Of a DNA stretch of 45,613 nucleotides, positions 32,873 to 41,463 are shown piece after piece. Source of the DNA: Bryobacterales bacterium. Its GTDB lineage: Bacteria; Acidobacteriota; Terriglobia; Bryobacterales; Bryobacteraceae. How positions within the stretch are numbered: the stretch's first letter is position 1; every line of letters begins with the position of its first letter. A model generated the notes under the pieces. That model searched no databases. It saw only the letters and a list, made by a program, of their open reading frames with translations, and was not told the origin of the DNA. The stretch covers positions 1 through 45,613 of the forward strand of contig JADLBD010000209.1 in the NCBI GenBank assembly GCA_020847975.1, read 5' to 3'. The position numbers and the translations under genes were made by a program.

Positions 32873-33805
32873 TTACTTACTCTCCGGGTAATACCCGTAA
32901 TAGTCACGCATCTTCCAGAGGAACCAATCCTCGGCGCAATTCAACACAATCCCCAACAACTTGTTTTTGGCAATTGTTTTCAACGCCTTGGCGCAGGCCT
33001 GCCGCTCGGTGTGATCCGGCCGCATCACCAGGATCGTGCCGTCGCAAACCGCGTGAATCAAATCGTAATCTGCCACAATGCCCATCGGGGTGGAGTCCAC
33101 AATCGCGAAAGTAAACTGCTCACGCAAATTCCTTACCAATTCGCGCCAGGCAGCCGAATCCAACAATTCCGCCGGATTCGCCGACGTGCGCCCCGCAGGG
33201 AGGATGTGCAGGTTCGGCAGGTTTTCCGTCTGGACAACCGCATCCTGAAGCGAACACTGTCCGGTCAATACTTCGGCTAAGCCCGGAGCATCCTCGATTC
33301 CCAGCTTGGGAGCGATGGTGCTGTGCCGCAGGTCGCCGTCCACCAACAGAACACGAACGTCCTGTTTCAAAGCAAGCGCGCCGGCGATATTGATCGCGGT
33401 GGTTGTCTTGCCGTCTCCGGCGCCTGGGCTGGATATGGCAATCACTTTCGGTTTCGCCGCATGGTGAAGAATGTTGGTCCGCAGAATCCGGTAGCATTCC
33501 GCGGTCCTGCGGTCGCTGCCGTCAAAAGGCAGGACAGGTTGGGAAGCCCGCGCCCGAACTCTCGCGATCCGGTAACCGCGATCATTCAACGGGAGTTCCG
33601 CAGGCTTCGGCGGATAGGCCGTTGCCGCCACGCCATTGGTGCCCGGTGCGGGAACCGGCGCCGGGATCTCAATGACTTGCCGCACGCCGATGGCTTCCGC
33701 ATCCGCGGCGGCCGGGTCAGGCTGGCCGTGTTGCTCCGTCTCGGTCTCAATCATCCGCACCACTTCGTTCTCGGTATGCTTCAATGCGTCGTAGATTCTG
33801 CTCAT
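32873..33805 (-). CDS. CpsD/CapB-like bacterial tyrosine kinase (Wzz partner)
   Basis: A 310-residue P-loop protein. The start at 33805 makes an ATGA overlap with the ATPase gene. An N-terminal MSRIYDALKH segment is typical of exosortase-EPS BY-kinases. Walker A is SPGAGDGKTTT (126-136), Walker A' is VLLVDGDL (152-159) and a Walker B-like VDSTP follows. The C terminus ends DYYGYYPESK, a tyrosine cluster suited to autophosphorylation. It lacks its own transmembrane part and would pair with the separate Wzz-like protein at 34859-36508 to control polymer length. Confidence 0.88.
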   Translation of the reverse strand: MSRIYDALKHTENEVVRMIETETEQHGQPDPAAADAEAIGVRQVIEIPAPVPAPGTNGVAATAYPPKPAELPLNDRGYRIARVRARASQPVLPFDGSDRRTAECYRILRTNILHHAAKPKVIAISSPGAGDGKTTTAINIAGALALKQDVRVLLVDGDLRHSTIAPKLGIEDAPGLAEVLTGQCSLQDAVVQTENLPNLHILPAGRTSANPAELLDSAAWRELVRNLREQFTFAIVDSTPMGIVADYDLIHAVCDGTILVMRPDHTERQACAKALKTIAKNKLLGIVLNCAEDWFLWKMRDYYGYYPESK

Positions 33806-34851
33806 TTCGTCATTCCCGCCTTCCGCATCCGAAAGCCAAATTTTCCCGCCCAACGGCTCAGAAGCGAGATCTCGGGTTCCCGCTCGCCGTAGCGTTCCAA
33901 GGGAATCTGCTCGTAGACATTCGCTGCCGGCGCCACAGGGATCGGTCTCCCGTTCGTGCTGTGAGGAATGGGCTGCACAGGAGCGGCCACTACCGTGGGC
34001 CGGGCCGGCACAGTGACAGTTCTTCGAGGCGGCTGTGCGCCGCCGGCCGCGCGGAGATCCAGGTCGCGGACCACCTCGAGAACATCCTCCGGGGCGACCT
34101 CGTTGCGATTGGCGCCATAGGCCGAGACCAGCGCGTTATCGCAAATGCCGTTGATGATTCGCGGGATACCCCTGCTCCAGGAAGCGATCAGTTCCACGGC
34201 TGTTTCCTGGAACGGCAACGGTTCTGCCCCTCCGGCTTTCATCCAGCGGAAGCGCAGGTACTGATGCACGTCCGGCCTGGAGAGCGGTTGGATCTGTAGA
34301 CGAACCGCTACCCGCTGCTTCAGTTGCCAGAGATCGTCGCGATTGAGAATGCCATTGAGTTCCGGCTGTCCGGCAAGAACGATTTGCAGCAATTTCTCTT
34401 TGGCTGTCTCGAAGTTTGTCAACAGCCGGACTTCCTCGAGAAGATCCGGGCTCAGCTTGTGGGCTTCATCGATGATCAGGACCGCCACTTTCCCCTCGCG
34501 GCGGGTAGCCAACAGAAACTGCTCCAGCCGTAGTAATCGCTGCGCTTTATTGATCGAAACCGGTATGTCAAAGTCGGCCAGCGCCAGTTCGAGAAACTCG
34601 GATGGGGTGAGCGTCGGATTGTAGACAAAGCTGGTCCGCATCGCCACCGGCGAGGAATCCAGCAGTTTTCGCAGCAGGGTCGTCTTTCCGGTACCCGCCT
34701 CGCCAGTCAACACCATGAAGCCCTTGCGCCGCATCACGGCGTAAGTCAGCCCGGCAAGCGCCTCGCGGTGGGCTGCCGTCCAGAACAGCACTGAAGGGTC
34801 GGGCGTCATGCCGAAAGGGTTAGTCTTCAAGTGAAAGTGTGCTTCGTACAT
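33802..34851 (-). CDS. ExeA-like AAA ATPase of exosortase-type EPS loci
   Basis: A 349-residue cytoplasmic ATPase. It begins MYEAHFHLKTNPFGMTPDPS, the start typical of the GspA/ExeA and 'XrtA-associated ATPase' group. Walker A GEAGTGKT is at 50-57 and Walker B VLIIDEAH at 124-131. A C-terminal linker of about 80 residues is Pro/Ala-rich. It is 7 bases after the Wzz stop and overlaps the kinase start. In exosortase-linked EPS clusters this ATPase lies next to the Wzz and kinase genes, as here. No exosortase is present in the window. Confidence 0.86.
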   Translation of the reverse strand: MYEAHFHLKTNPFGMTPDPSVLFWTAAHREALAGLTYAVMRRKGFMVLTGEAGTGKTTLLRKLLDSSPVAMRTSFVYNPTLTPSEFLELALADFDIPVSINKAQRLLRLEQFLLATRREGKVAVLIIDEAHKLSPDLLEEVRLLTNFETAKEKLLQIVLAGQPELNGILNRDDLWQLKQRVAVRLQIQPLSRPDVHQYLRFRWMKAGGAEPLPFQETAVELIASWSRGIPRIINGICDNALVSAYGANRNEVAPEDVLEVVRDLDLRAAGGAQPPRRTVTVPARPTVVAAPVQPIPHSTNGRPIPVAPAANVYEQIPLERYGEREPEISLLSRWAGKFGFRMRKAGMTK

Positions 34852-34858
34852 CAGGGCT

Positions 34859-36508
34859 TCACTTGCCGGAACCCGGTTGCGCCGGGACGCCGATTACGAT
34901 GGTGGGCACTCGTCCCAGAATCTGTACATGGGGCGGAAGTTCCCATTCTCCGAGAAATTGATCTTTTCGCAGCTCGATTCCTAACGCCCAAGCCAGGCTG
35001 AGCACGAGGCCCACGACAACCGCTCCGATGTTCAATACCAGCCGCTTCGGCTTGATGGGCGCACTCGGAATTCGCGCCGGATCCTGTAAGGTAAATTGTT
35101 CGGCCTGCTGGCGGCGTTCCATGTCCGTGGCCATTTCCGCGGACATCTTTTTGTCGAGCAAAGACTTATAGTTCGCTTTGGAAATCTCGTAGTCACGGGT
35201 GACGGCGGCCAGTTCCTGCTCCCGCATGGGCAGCCGTTCCACTCGAGCTTGATACTCCGCGATGCTTCGCAAAATCCGCTGGCGGTCGGCTACGCGGGAT
35301 TCGAGTTCCTTCACCGTAAACGTCAACTGGGTACGGGTTGTCGCCACACGGGCCTTTTCCTTGTTGAGCTCGGTGCTCATTTCGAACGGCACGGCGGGAT
35401 TGATGGTTATTTCATTTGCGGGAGCATTCTTTTTGGCAACAGGCGCCGGCGCTTTGGGGTGGAGTGCCGCTTCTCGCGCTTCCTGTTGTAATGCCGCCTC
35501 GAGTTCCGCTTTCAGGCGCCTGACCTCGGGATGCTCCTCCTGGTAGCGAAGGCGTGCCGCGTCCAACTGAGCCTGCAAATCCTTGGAGCGCAGCGGGGGT
35601 GGCGCCGGCGCTGCCGCTGTTGGTGTAGTATCCTGCCTCACACCGCTTGCCACAGTTCGCGGCGCGGAAGCCTGTTCCACTGCTCGCATCACTGCCGCCT
35701 CTGCCGTCTCGGCCAGCCGCAGCGTGTTCTCGAGCATCATCTTGTTCTGCTCGGCGCGGTTGATTGCATCCTGAGTTCCCTGCAATTCGGAATGCAGCCG
35801 CGCGAGCGTTCCTACCAGTGCTGCTTCCTGCTCAGGTAACTCGCCCATGCGCTGCAATTTGAACCGGCTCAGGTTGGCCTCCTGCTGTTCCAGGTTCTTG
35901 CGGGCCTCCTGGAGCTGGCTTTCGAGGAACTGGGATGTCCCTTCCGCCCGCATCTCGCGCTCTCTCAGATTTCCGGCAATGAACAACCCCGAAATCTCAT
36001 TCACAACCCCGGCTACGATGGTGGGGTCGGGTCCCTCATAGGCGACGCGGAAGGCTCCGGTAGTCTGGTTTGCCCCAGGACGCGCGCCGCCCCAGCCTTT
36101 TTCCGGAATGATCTGTATGTCGCTCCGCATCTGCTCGATGACTTGTTCGGGAGACTTGGTCTTGCGAAGTTTGGGATAGAGGTTGAATTTCCGGATCAGT
36201 TTCTCTAACTGCGTGGCGCTGAGAATCTGCTGGCTGATGGTGGCCAGGTGTTCCTCCACCGGCACTTCGACCGTGGAAGCCACAAACCGCTCCGGAATCT
36301 TTTGTGAATCCACCAGGATGAGGGATTCGGCGTGATACACATTGGGCAACAGGCGAACGATTCCCACACCAACCAAAGCGAGCACGATCCATATCGCCAC
36401 GATCACCGTCTTGTGCTTCCAGAGCATGCGCACGATGGAGAGAGGGTTGGCGAAAGGGGACATTTCGGGCGTGGGCGCTGGGATGGGGATAGGTGCGGGA
36501 TGGGTCAT
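34859..36508 (-). CDS. wzz: Wzz-like chain-length determinant (exosortase-EPS type)
   Basis: A 549-residue inner-membrane protein. The first helix lies at about 34-55 (VIVAIWIVLALVGVGIV), followed by a periplasmic region rich in Ala, Glu and Gln with long predicted coiled coils at about 190-450. A proline-rich PARIPSAPIKPKR motif leads into the second helix at about 505-528. The cytoplasmic tail is short, so the kinase is separate (33.8 kb). A central Pro/Ala/Lys-rich insert (about 280-390) makes it longer than enteric Wzz. A GTG at 36511 directly precedes the ATG. It controls the length of polymer made by Wzy. Confidence 0.86.
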   Translation of the reverse strand: MTHPAPIPIPAPTPEMSPFANPLSIVRMLWKHKTVIVAIWIVLALVGVGIVRLLPNVYHAESLILVDSQKIPERFVASTVEVPVEEHLATISQQILSATQLEKLIRKFNLYPKLRKTKSPEQVIEQMRSDIQIIPEKGWGGARPGANQTTGAFRVAYEGPDPTIVAGVVNEISGLFIAGNLREREMRAEGTSQFLESQLQEARKNLEQQEANLSRFKLQRMGELPEQEAALVGTLARLHSELQGTQDAINRAEQNKMMLENTLRLAETAEAAVMRAVEQASAPRTVASGVRQDTTPTAAAPAPPPLRSKDLQAQLDAARLRYQEEHPEVRRLKAELEAALQQEAREAALHPKAPAPVAKKNAPANEITINPAVPFEMSTELNKEKARVATTRTQLTFTVKELESRVADRQRILRSIAEYQARVERLPMREQELAAVTRDYEISKANYKSLLDKKMSAEMATDMERRQQAEQFTLQDPARIPSAPIKPKRLVLNIGAVVVGLVLSLAWALGIELRKDQFLGEWELPPHVQILGRVPTIVIGVPAQPGSGK

Positions 36509-36698
36509 CACGATTACCGCCGATGCGAACCGGCCCAGCCCAAACGCCGGGCGCCGTCAACATTTTGTTGCAATACGCCCTGTTAGGAGCAATCCGCTTG
36601 CCACACCACTTTCGGGTTGAGAATCTTGCGCTTGCCCCTCTCCGCCCTGACGCCGCTGGAGAGTCCATTGGGATTTTGTCCCAAATTTCGGTTGCCCG
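36509..36698. other. 190-base gap between the NHL and wzz genes
   Basis: A weak hairpin TTGGGA-ttttg-TCCCAA (36668-36684) lies 15-31 bases after the NHL stop without a T run. I see no clear promoter. The gap may hold a processing site or a promoter for the wzz-kinase group. Confidence 0.3.
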
Positions 36699-39600
36699 TC
36701 ACTTGATCGCCATCGTTACGATGTTACTCGGCGACCCGTTGATCACCGCACGCAACGGCACCGCATCCCCCGTCACCGCACCGGCCGGAATCTTTACCGT
36801 CAACCGCCACACCCCCACCATCTGGGGCGCAAGGCCGGAAAATTGGATTTCTCCGAACGTGCTGCCGATGGCCACACAGACGGAGGGCTGCTTGCTGAGG
36901 CAGGTTACCCCGTCCGAGGTCGGCACCGCCACGGTGGATACGTCCGAAGGAGCCGCCTGTCCATCGGCGACCGGGGGACTGACCGGGCCCTGTCCGGTGC
37001 CGAGAATCGTCACTGTGGTACCGCGCGCCGCTGCGTTCTTGGCGCTGTTTGGCGTTCCGTCCTGATTCAGGATGCGGCCCTGATTTTTGGCGATCGTATC
37101 GTCCGTAAAGATGCCGGGAGAAGTGGAGGCGACCGGAACCGCGGCTCCGGCGATCAGTTCGCTCGTTTCGCTATCGCGCACTGCCACGCGCGCAGTACCA
37201 ACCGGAGACGCCGAGGGAACCTGGAAATCAATTTCGCCCTTTGCCACGGAAGACAGCGGCGCCAGCAGTTGGTCGTTGACCGCCACTTCGCGGCCTGCCA
37301 GAGATTGGGGCAGCGCTCCGGCGGCGGCTTTCTCTTCGTTTTCCGCCAAGCCATCGCCGAGGAATTTGGCTACTCCGCCCAGCGGCAGCGGCGCGCCGGA
37401 TTGGGAGTTCGCGGCATGAAGAACCGACGCCGGCTTGAGGAAATGCACGACGCGGCTGTTGCCGGCATCTCCGATGTAGAGCGTATCCTTGCGGTCCACA
37501 AAAATCCCTAGAGGCGCGACCAAGCCCTCGGGAGTCGCCTGCCTGGAAGTGGCGTTGAAGTTCGGCCCCGATCCCGATAGATCCCGCTGCCCAACGACCG
37601 CCGAAGCCGCCGCACCCGACAGCGGCAGGAAAATCAAAGACGGATAGATCAGCACACGGTTATTGCCGTCATCGGAGACGTAGATATTGCCGGTGCTGTC
37701 TTGAGCCACATCCCAGGGCAGACGCAGGCCGCTTGCGCCGCCGCCGGCAGCGCTCGAAGCAAAATCCACCTGCCCCAGCACGATGGCCGCAGCGCTTCCA
37801 GCCTGGGCGGCATCCCGGGTATTGGGGAAAATCATTACGCGATTGGCTCCGGTATCGGCCACGTACAGCGTGGAGGACGCATCGACAAACACGCCTTGCG
37901 GTGTGGTGAGCGTCTGCGCGGAAGAAAGGTTCGACGGCGTGGAGGAAGTGAAACCGGGCTGGCCGAACACGCGAATTGCCGCTGTGCCGTTCTGTGGAAA
38001 TTCGAGGACGCGGTTATTGCCGCTGTCGGCCACGAACAGGTTGCCGTCGGCGTCGAGCGCGATGCCCGCCGGGGTATTCAACGAGAACGCGCTCACCGCG
38101 GCCGAGATGGAACTGGTAAAGTTAGCCTGTCCGATGACCAGATCGGGAGTAATACGGCCGGACTGGTCCACCGGGCGCGGATAGCGCAAGACCCGGTTGT
38201 TGCCGCTGTCAGCAACGTAGAGATTGCCGCCGGCATCCAGGGCAATGCCTCGAGGAGAGGAGAGCGAGGTCCTCGAGGGGTTGGCCGAACCGCGGGTGTC
38301 GACGTTTGCCAGCGCTGTATCGAAATCGGGCTGCCCGATCACGAGATCGGCTAAATCCCCCGTCCGGAAGCGGACTGCGTCGCGCCAGGCGAGAATGCGG
38401 TGGTTGTTCGTGTCGGAAACATAGAGCGCAAAGGGCGCCTTGCTGTAGTCCACCACCATTTTGTAGGGAGAGTTGAGGCTGCCCGGTTTGATGCGATTGG
38501 CTCCGTTGGCCTTGAAATCCAACTGGCCCCAGACCTTTGTGGCCGACTTCCCTCCCCTGGGAAACAGCAGCACACGGTTGTTGCCGCTGTCAGCGACAAT
38601 CGGATTGCCGTCGGCGTCCAGTTTGATGTCGCTCACGGTGAAAAACGTACCGGCCGAGGCGTAGGGAAACGAGGATGGGTTGGCCTGGGTGCTGGTGAAA
38701 TCCACCTGGCCCAACTGATCGCGGGCGGCTGAGCCGGAAACCACGGTGGAGGAAGAGAACACGAGCACGCGGTTATCCCTGGGGACGCTGACGTAGAGGT
38801 TGCCGGATGAATCCACACACAGCCCGGCAGGGCCGGCGAGCGTCGAGGCGGAGGCTTGTGCCGGAACCCCTCGCGTGGTGAAGCCAGGCTGCCCGAACAC
38901 CACGCCGGCCGCGGCTCCGGCGGTCACCGGCGCGGAGAACTTGAGCACGCGCGCGTTGTTGAAATCGGACACATAGAGGTTATTCTGCGAATCGAACGCT
39001 ACCCCCGCCGGCGTATCGAATCCGCTCGCATTGACTCCCGCCGTGCTTCCCCGGTTCGCCGCACTGCTGATGAAATCCAACTGGCCCAATACGAGATCCG
39101 CTTCCGGATTCAATCCGTCGAGGATGCCGGCGTTGAAGCGCACCACCCGGTTGTTGCCCGTGTCGGCCACCCAGAGATTGCCCTGGTTGTCGAAGGCAAC
39201 CGCGCGCGGGCGGTTCATCGTGGACCTGCTGGTAGAGGCGGCGTTGTCGTTGAATGTGGGCTGGCCATACACCATGTCGGGTTCCACGCGCGAGGGGTTG
39301 GCGAACGGGTCCGGAAAACGCAGGATGCGGTTGTTTCCCACATCGGCGACATAGAGGTTTCCTGTTGTGGGGTCCACCGCCATCCCCAGCGGGCCGTTGA
39401 ACCCTTTCGCGCCGATTCCGAGCGGCGCGGAATTCTGCGGACCCGGCTGGCCGAGAATGATTGCCGGAGCATCCCCGTTCTGGAACGTGCGTACATCCTG
39501 CCAGGCCAGAACGCGATGGTTCTGCGTGTCGGATACGTAGAGATGCACGGCCCCACCCCGGTTATCCAAAGCAATGCCTGAAGGGTTGTACATCTCGAGG

Positions 39601-39755
39601 CCTTGCACCAGGTTGACGCCGTTCTGGCGCAGATCGGGCTGCCCGAGCCCGCGGTAGGCGCTTTTGGAAATCTGCGCCGCGGCGGGGTAGGCAGCGAGAA
39701 AGCAGACCAGGGGGAGAAGGCGGGCTGAATGCTTATGCACGGGGAAGCGCCTCAT
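36699..39755 (-). CDS. secreted double NHL-propeller protein with Solibacter-type C-terminal domain
   Basis: A 1018-residue exported protein. A signal peptide covers about 1-27 (ending AAYPAAAQ). Twelve NHL repeats follow, each with a [YF]V-[AS]-D-x-x-N-x-R-[VI]-L core. The first and seventh are almost alike (YVSDTQNHRVLAW and YVSDTNNHRILAW), so the region looks like two six-bladed propellers from one duplication. Residues 777-1018 match the C-terminal domain type named from Solibacter (VNDQLLAPLSSVAKGEIDFQVP, then STSPGIF). Only two Cys occur, close together in that domain. The ATG overlaps the wza stop (TGATG). A role in surface binding or polymer interaction is inferred; no enzyme activity is suggested. 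Confidence 0.85.
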   Translation of the reverse strand: MRRFPVHKHSARLLPLVCFLAAYPAAAQISKSAYRGLGQPDLRQNGVNLVQGLEMYNPSGIALDNRGGAVHLYVSDTQNHRVLAWQDVRTFQNGDAPAIILGQPGPQNSAPLGIGAKGFNGPLGMAVDPTTGNLYVADVGNNRILRFPDPFANPSRVEPDMVYGQPTFNDNAASTSRSTMNRPRAVAFDNQGNLWVADTGNNRVVRFNAGILDGLNPEADLVLGQLDFISSAANRGSTAGVNASGFDTPAGVAFDSQNNLYVSDFNNARVLKFSAPVTAGAAAGVVFGQPGFTTRGVPAQASASTLAGPAGLCVDSSGNLYVSVPRDNRVLVFSSSTVVSGSAARDQLGQVDFTSTQANPSSFPYASAGTFFTVSDIKLDADGNPIVADSGNNRVLLFPRGGKSATKVWGQLDFKANGANRIKPGSLNSPYKMVVDYSKAPFALYVSDTNNHRILAWRDAVRFRTGDLADLVIGQPDFDTALANVDTRGSANPSRTSLSSPRGIALDAGGNLYVADSGNNRVLRYPRPVDQSGRITPDLVIGQANFTSSISAAVSAFSLNTPAGIALDADGNLFVADSGNNRVLEFPQNGTAAIRVFGQPGFTSSTPSNLSSAQTLTTPQGVFVDASSTLYVADTGANRVMIFPNTRDAAQAGSAAAIVLGQVDFASSAAGGGASGLRLPWDVAQDSTGNIYVSDDGNNRVLIYPSLIFLPLSGAAASAVVGQRDLSGSGPNFNATSRQATPEGLVAPLGIFVDRKDTLYIGDAGNSRVVHFLKPASVLHAANSQSGAPLPLGGVAKFLGDGLAENEEKAAAGALPQSLAGREVAVNDQLLAPLSSVAKGEIDFQVPSASPVGTARVAVRDSETSELIAGAAVPVASTSPGIFTDDTIAKNQGRILNQDGTPNSAKNAAARGTTVTILGTGQGPVSPPVADGQAAPSDVSTVAVPTSDGVTCLSKQPSVCVAIGSTFGEIQFSGLAPQMVGVWRLTVKIPAGAVTGDAVPLRAVINGSPSNIVTMAIK

Positions 39756-40540
39756 CAGGGAACCACGATGGTGTCTTCGGCCTGCACCAGGATGTTCTGT
39801 TCCGGATGCTCGCCTTTGATGACTGCTTCGTAATCAAAGGGCAATCGAATCTGCTTCCCGTTTTCGTTGCGCAGAATGTAGATCTTTTTGCGCTTGGCAT
39901 ACTCCGTCAACCCTCCCGCGGAATTTAATGCCTGTAATACGGTCATCGAAGATTGTAGAACCACTGGTCCTTCCCTCCTGATCGCTCCAAGCAGATACAC
40001 CTTCTGGCTGACGATTTCCCTGGGAATGACCGTCACATCCACCTCGCGAACAAATTTCGACAATCTTTCAGCGAGTACTTTCTCGAGTTCCGCGGGCGTC
40101 AACCCGGCGGCATTCACTTCCTTGATCAAGGGAACCGAGATCTTGCCGTCGGTACGCACCATGACGCTCGGTACGGAAGCGTCCGGTTCCTTCCAGACCA
40201 GGATCTGCAGGACATCGCCGGCCCCGATGCGATAGCCTGCCGGTTCGACAGTTTTGCGGTCTGGGCTCTCCCCCTTGCGCGTTGAAACGTCTTCGCCCAT
40301 GTAACGCACAATGGCCAGAGCCTGGCCCACCAGCTCTTTGCTCCATCCGGCGGTAATGGCGTTCTGACGGATTTCGTTTTCTTTCAATCCAAGGCGCTTG
40401 GCATCCTCGATGTACTGGATGAGTTCGCGAGGAGTTTTTTGTCCGTCGGCGGCCCAACCAAGGGAAGACGCCGCGGACAGCCAGAGAGAGACGAAGAGCA
40501 CGGCGCCTGGACGTAAGCGAGCGATGAAAGTTCTTCCCAT
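39755..40540 (-). CDS. wza: Wza-like polysaccharide export protein (SLBB domain)
   Basis: A 261-residue outer-membrane/periplasmic export protein. The signal sequence ends about residue 31 (SLGWAADG) and has no lipobox Cys, unlike classical Wza lipoproteins. A helical module follows (about 35-80, NEIRQNAITAGWSKELVGQAL). The Poly_export domain is at about 102-173 (YRIGAGDVLQILVWKEPD) and an SLBB domain at about 180-225 (KVYLLGAIRREGPVVL). It is shorter than Escherichia coli Wza and lacks its C-terminal helix, so the outer-membrane pore may be formed differently. The start at 40540 has GAAGGA upstream; the longer frame to 40615 is unlikely. It heads the minus-strand export genes. Confidence 0.87.
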   Translation of the reverse strand: MGRTFIARLRPGAVLFVSLWLSAASSLGWAADGQKTPRELIQYIEDAKRLGLKENEIRQNAITAGWSKELVGQALAIVRYMGEDVSTRKGESPDRKTVEPAGYRIGAGDVLQILVWKEPDASVPSVMVRTDGKISVPLIKEVNAAGLTPAELEKVLAERLSKFVREVDVTVIPREIVSQKVYLLGAIRREGPVVLQSSMTVLQALNSAGGLTEYAKRKKIYILRNENGKQIRLPFDYEAVIKGEHPEQNILVQAEDTIVVP

Positions 40541-40591
40541 GCTGAAATTCCTTCGTTGGACCGGGCTCATCGGGAGCTGGCAACAATTTTT

Positions 40592-40607
40592 TGCACGTTT
40601 CGGTCCA
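40592..40607 (-). promoter_or_regulatory. candidate sigma-54 promoter of the wza operon
   Basis: The minus strand reads TGGACCGAAACGTGCA. Compared with the sigma-54 consensus TGGCACG-N4-TTGCA, the essential GG and GC pairs are correctly spaced, with three mismatches. The GC pair is about 53 bases before the wza ATG, giving a leader of about 40 bases. Exosortase-type EPS loci often use sigma-54 activators, but none is encoded in the window. Confidence 0.35.
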
Positions 40608-40764
40608 ACGATCATTTTCCCATCTCTCTCTGCACTTTAGCTCGCCCTGCCGCCCTCGCCTTCCTCAGGATTCGAAGCAAAGGTTTGGGAATGTTTCGGC
40701 CCTTCTGGGAAGTTTTTCCGCCGCTGCTTCCCCCGCTATCTATGAGTAGCTTCAAGTAGAATAG

Positions 40765-40807
40765 CGGCAGGATGGTTTCGGAAGGTAAACTGCTTTATCC
40801 TTTGCCG
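40765..40807. promoter_or_regulatory. imperfect inverted repeat in the wza / Ig-protein divergent region
   Basis: CGGC-AGGAT (40765-40773) pairs with ATCCT-tt-GCCG (40797-40807), with an inner GTTT/AAAC pairing that shortens the loop. It lies 25 bases before the plus-strand Ig gene at 40833 and 225 bases from wza. It could be a regulator site or a leader hairpin for the plus-strand gene, which lacks an evident Shine-Dalgarno sequence. Confidence 0.35.
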
Positions 40808-40832
40808 GCGTAATCTTCCAAAGCGAAAAACA

Positions 40833-41441
40833 ATGAATCCCTGCCTCCAACAGATTGTCGCCTGCGCCGTTGTCTGGCTGTGCGGCCTTGCCATGACCCC
40901 GCAGGTTGTGGGCCAAAATACGGGTGGACAGCCGCTGTCTATTGTTGTAGTCGAGGGACAAGGGGCAATTAATAACATCCGTGACCGCGTGGGCCGGGAC
41001 CTGGTGGTTCGCGTGGAAAACGCAAGCCAACAGCCCGTCTCCGGAGCATCCGTCGTGTTCACGCTGCCTTCGCAAGGAGCAAGCGGCGCGTTCGTCAACG
41101 GCGAAAAGACGCTCCTGGTTACTACCGACGCCCAAGGCCAGGCTGCGGCGCGCGCCTGGAAACCGAACAATGTCGCCGGCAGGATGGAGGTGCGCGTCAC
41201 GGCATCGTACCAGGGCCAGAAAGCCTCCACCTTCATCACTGTTTTCAACATGGCGGTGCAGAATGCCGCCGCGAAGAGCCATACGAAATTGGTGCTCATC
41301 CTGCTGGCGGCTGGAGGGGCGGGCGCCGCCGGGGCGATCCTCGGCACACGTGGATCCTCCTCCACCACTCCAACACAACCGCCGGCGCCCGCCACCATCA
41401 GCATTTCGCCCGGGGCGGGGTCGGTAGGGCCCCCGCGGTAA
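40833..41441 (+). CDS. exported membrane-anchored Ig-like (Big_1-type) protein
   Basis: A 202-residue protein. A signal peptide covers about 1-28 (ending MTPQVVGQ). Residues about 37-138 form one Ig-like fold domain (LVVRVENASQQPVSGASVVF, then TTDAQGQAAARAW), like bacterial Ig-like group 1 domains. A Gly/Ala-rich membrane helix lies at about 152-171. A Ser/Thr/Pro-rich tail ends the protein, so most of it would face the periplasm. It is divergent from wza and followed after 22 bases by a large Ig-repeat protein, probably its operon partner. Adhesion or polymer contact is a guess from the domain type. Confidence 0.75.
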   Translation: MNPCLQQIVACAVVWLCGLAMTPQVVGQNTGGQPLSIVVVEGQGAINNIRDRVGRDLVVRVENASQQPVSGASVVFTLPSQGASGAFVNGEKTLLVTTDAQGQAAARAWKPNNVAGRMEVRVTASYQGQKASTFITVFNMAVQNAAAKSHTKLVLILLAAGGAGAAGAILGTRGSSSTTPTQPPAPATISISPGAGSVGPPR

Positions 41442-41463
41442 ATCCGGACATGGAACTAATCCG

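Noticed and set aside
40574..40591. Plus-strand TGGCA...TTGCA resembling a sigma-54 promoter
   Set aside because: The distance between the GG and GC pairs is two bases too long, and it lies about 240 bases before the plus-strand gene.
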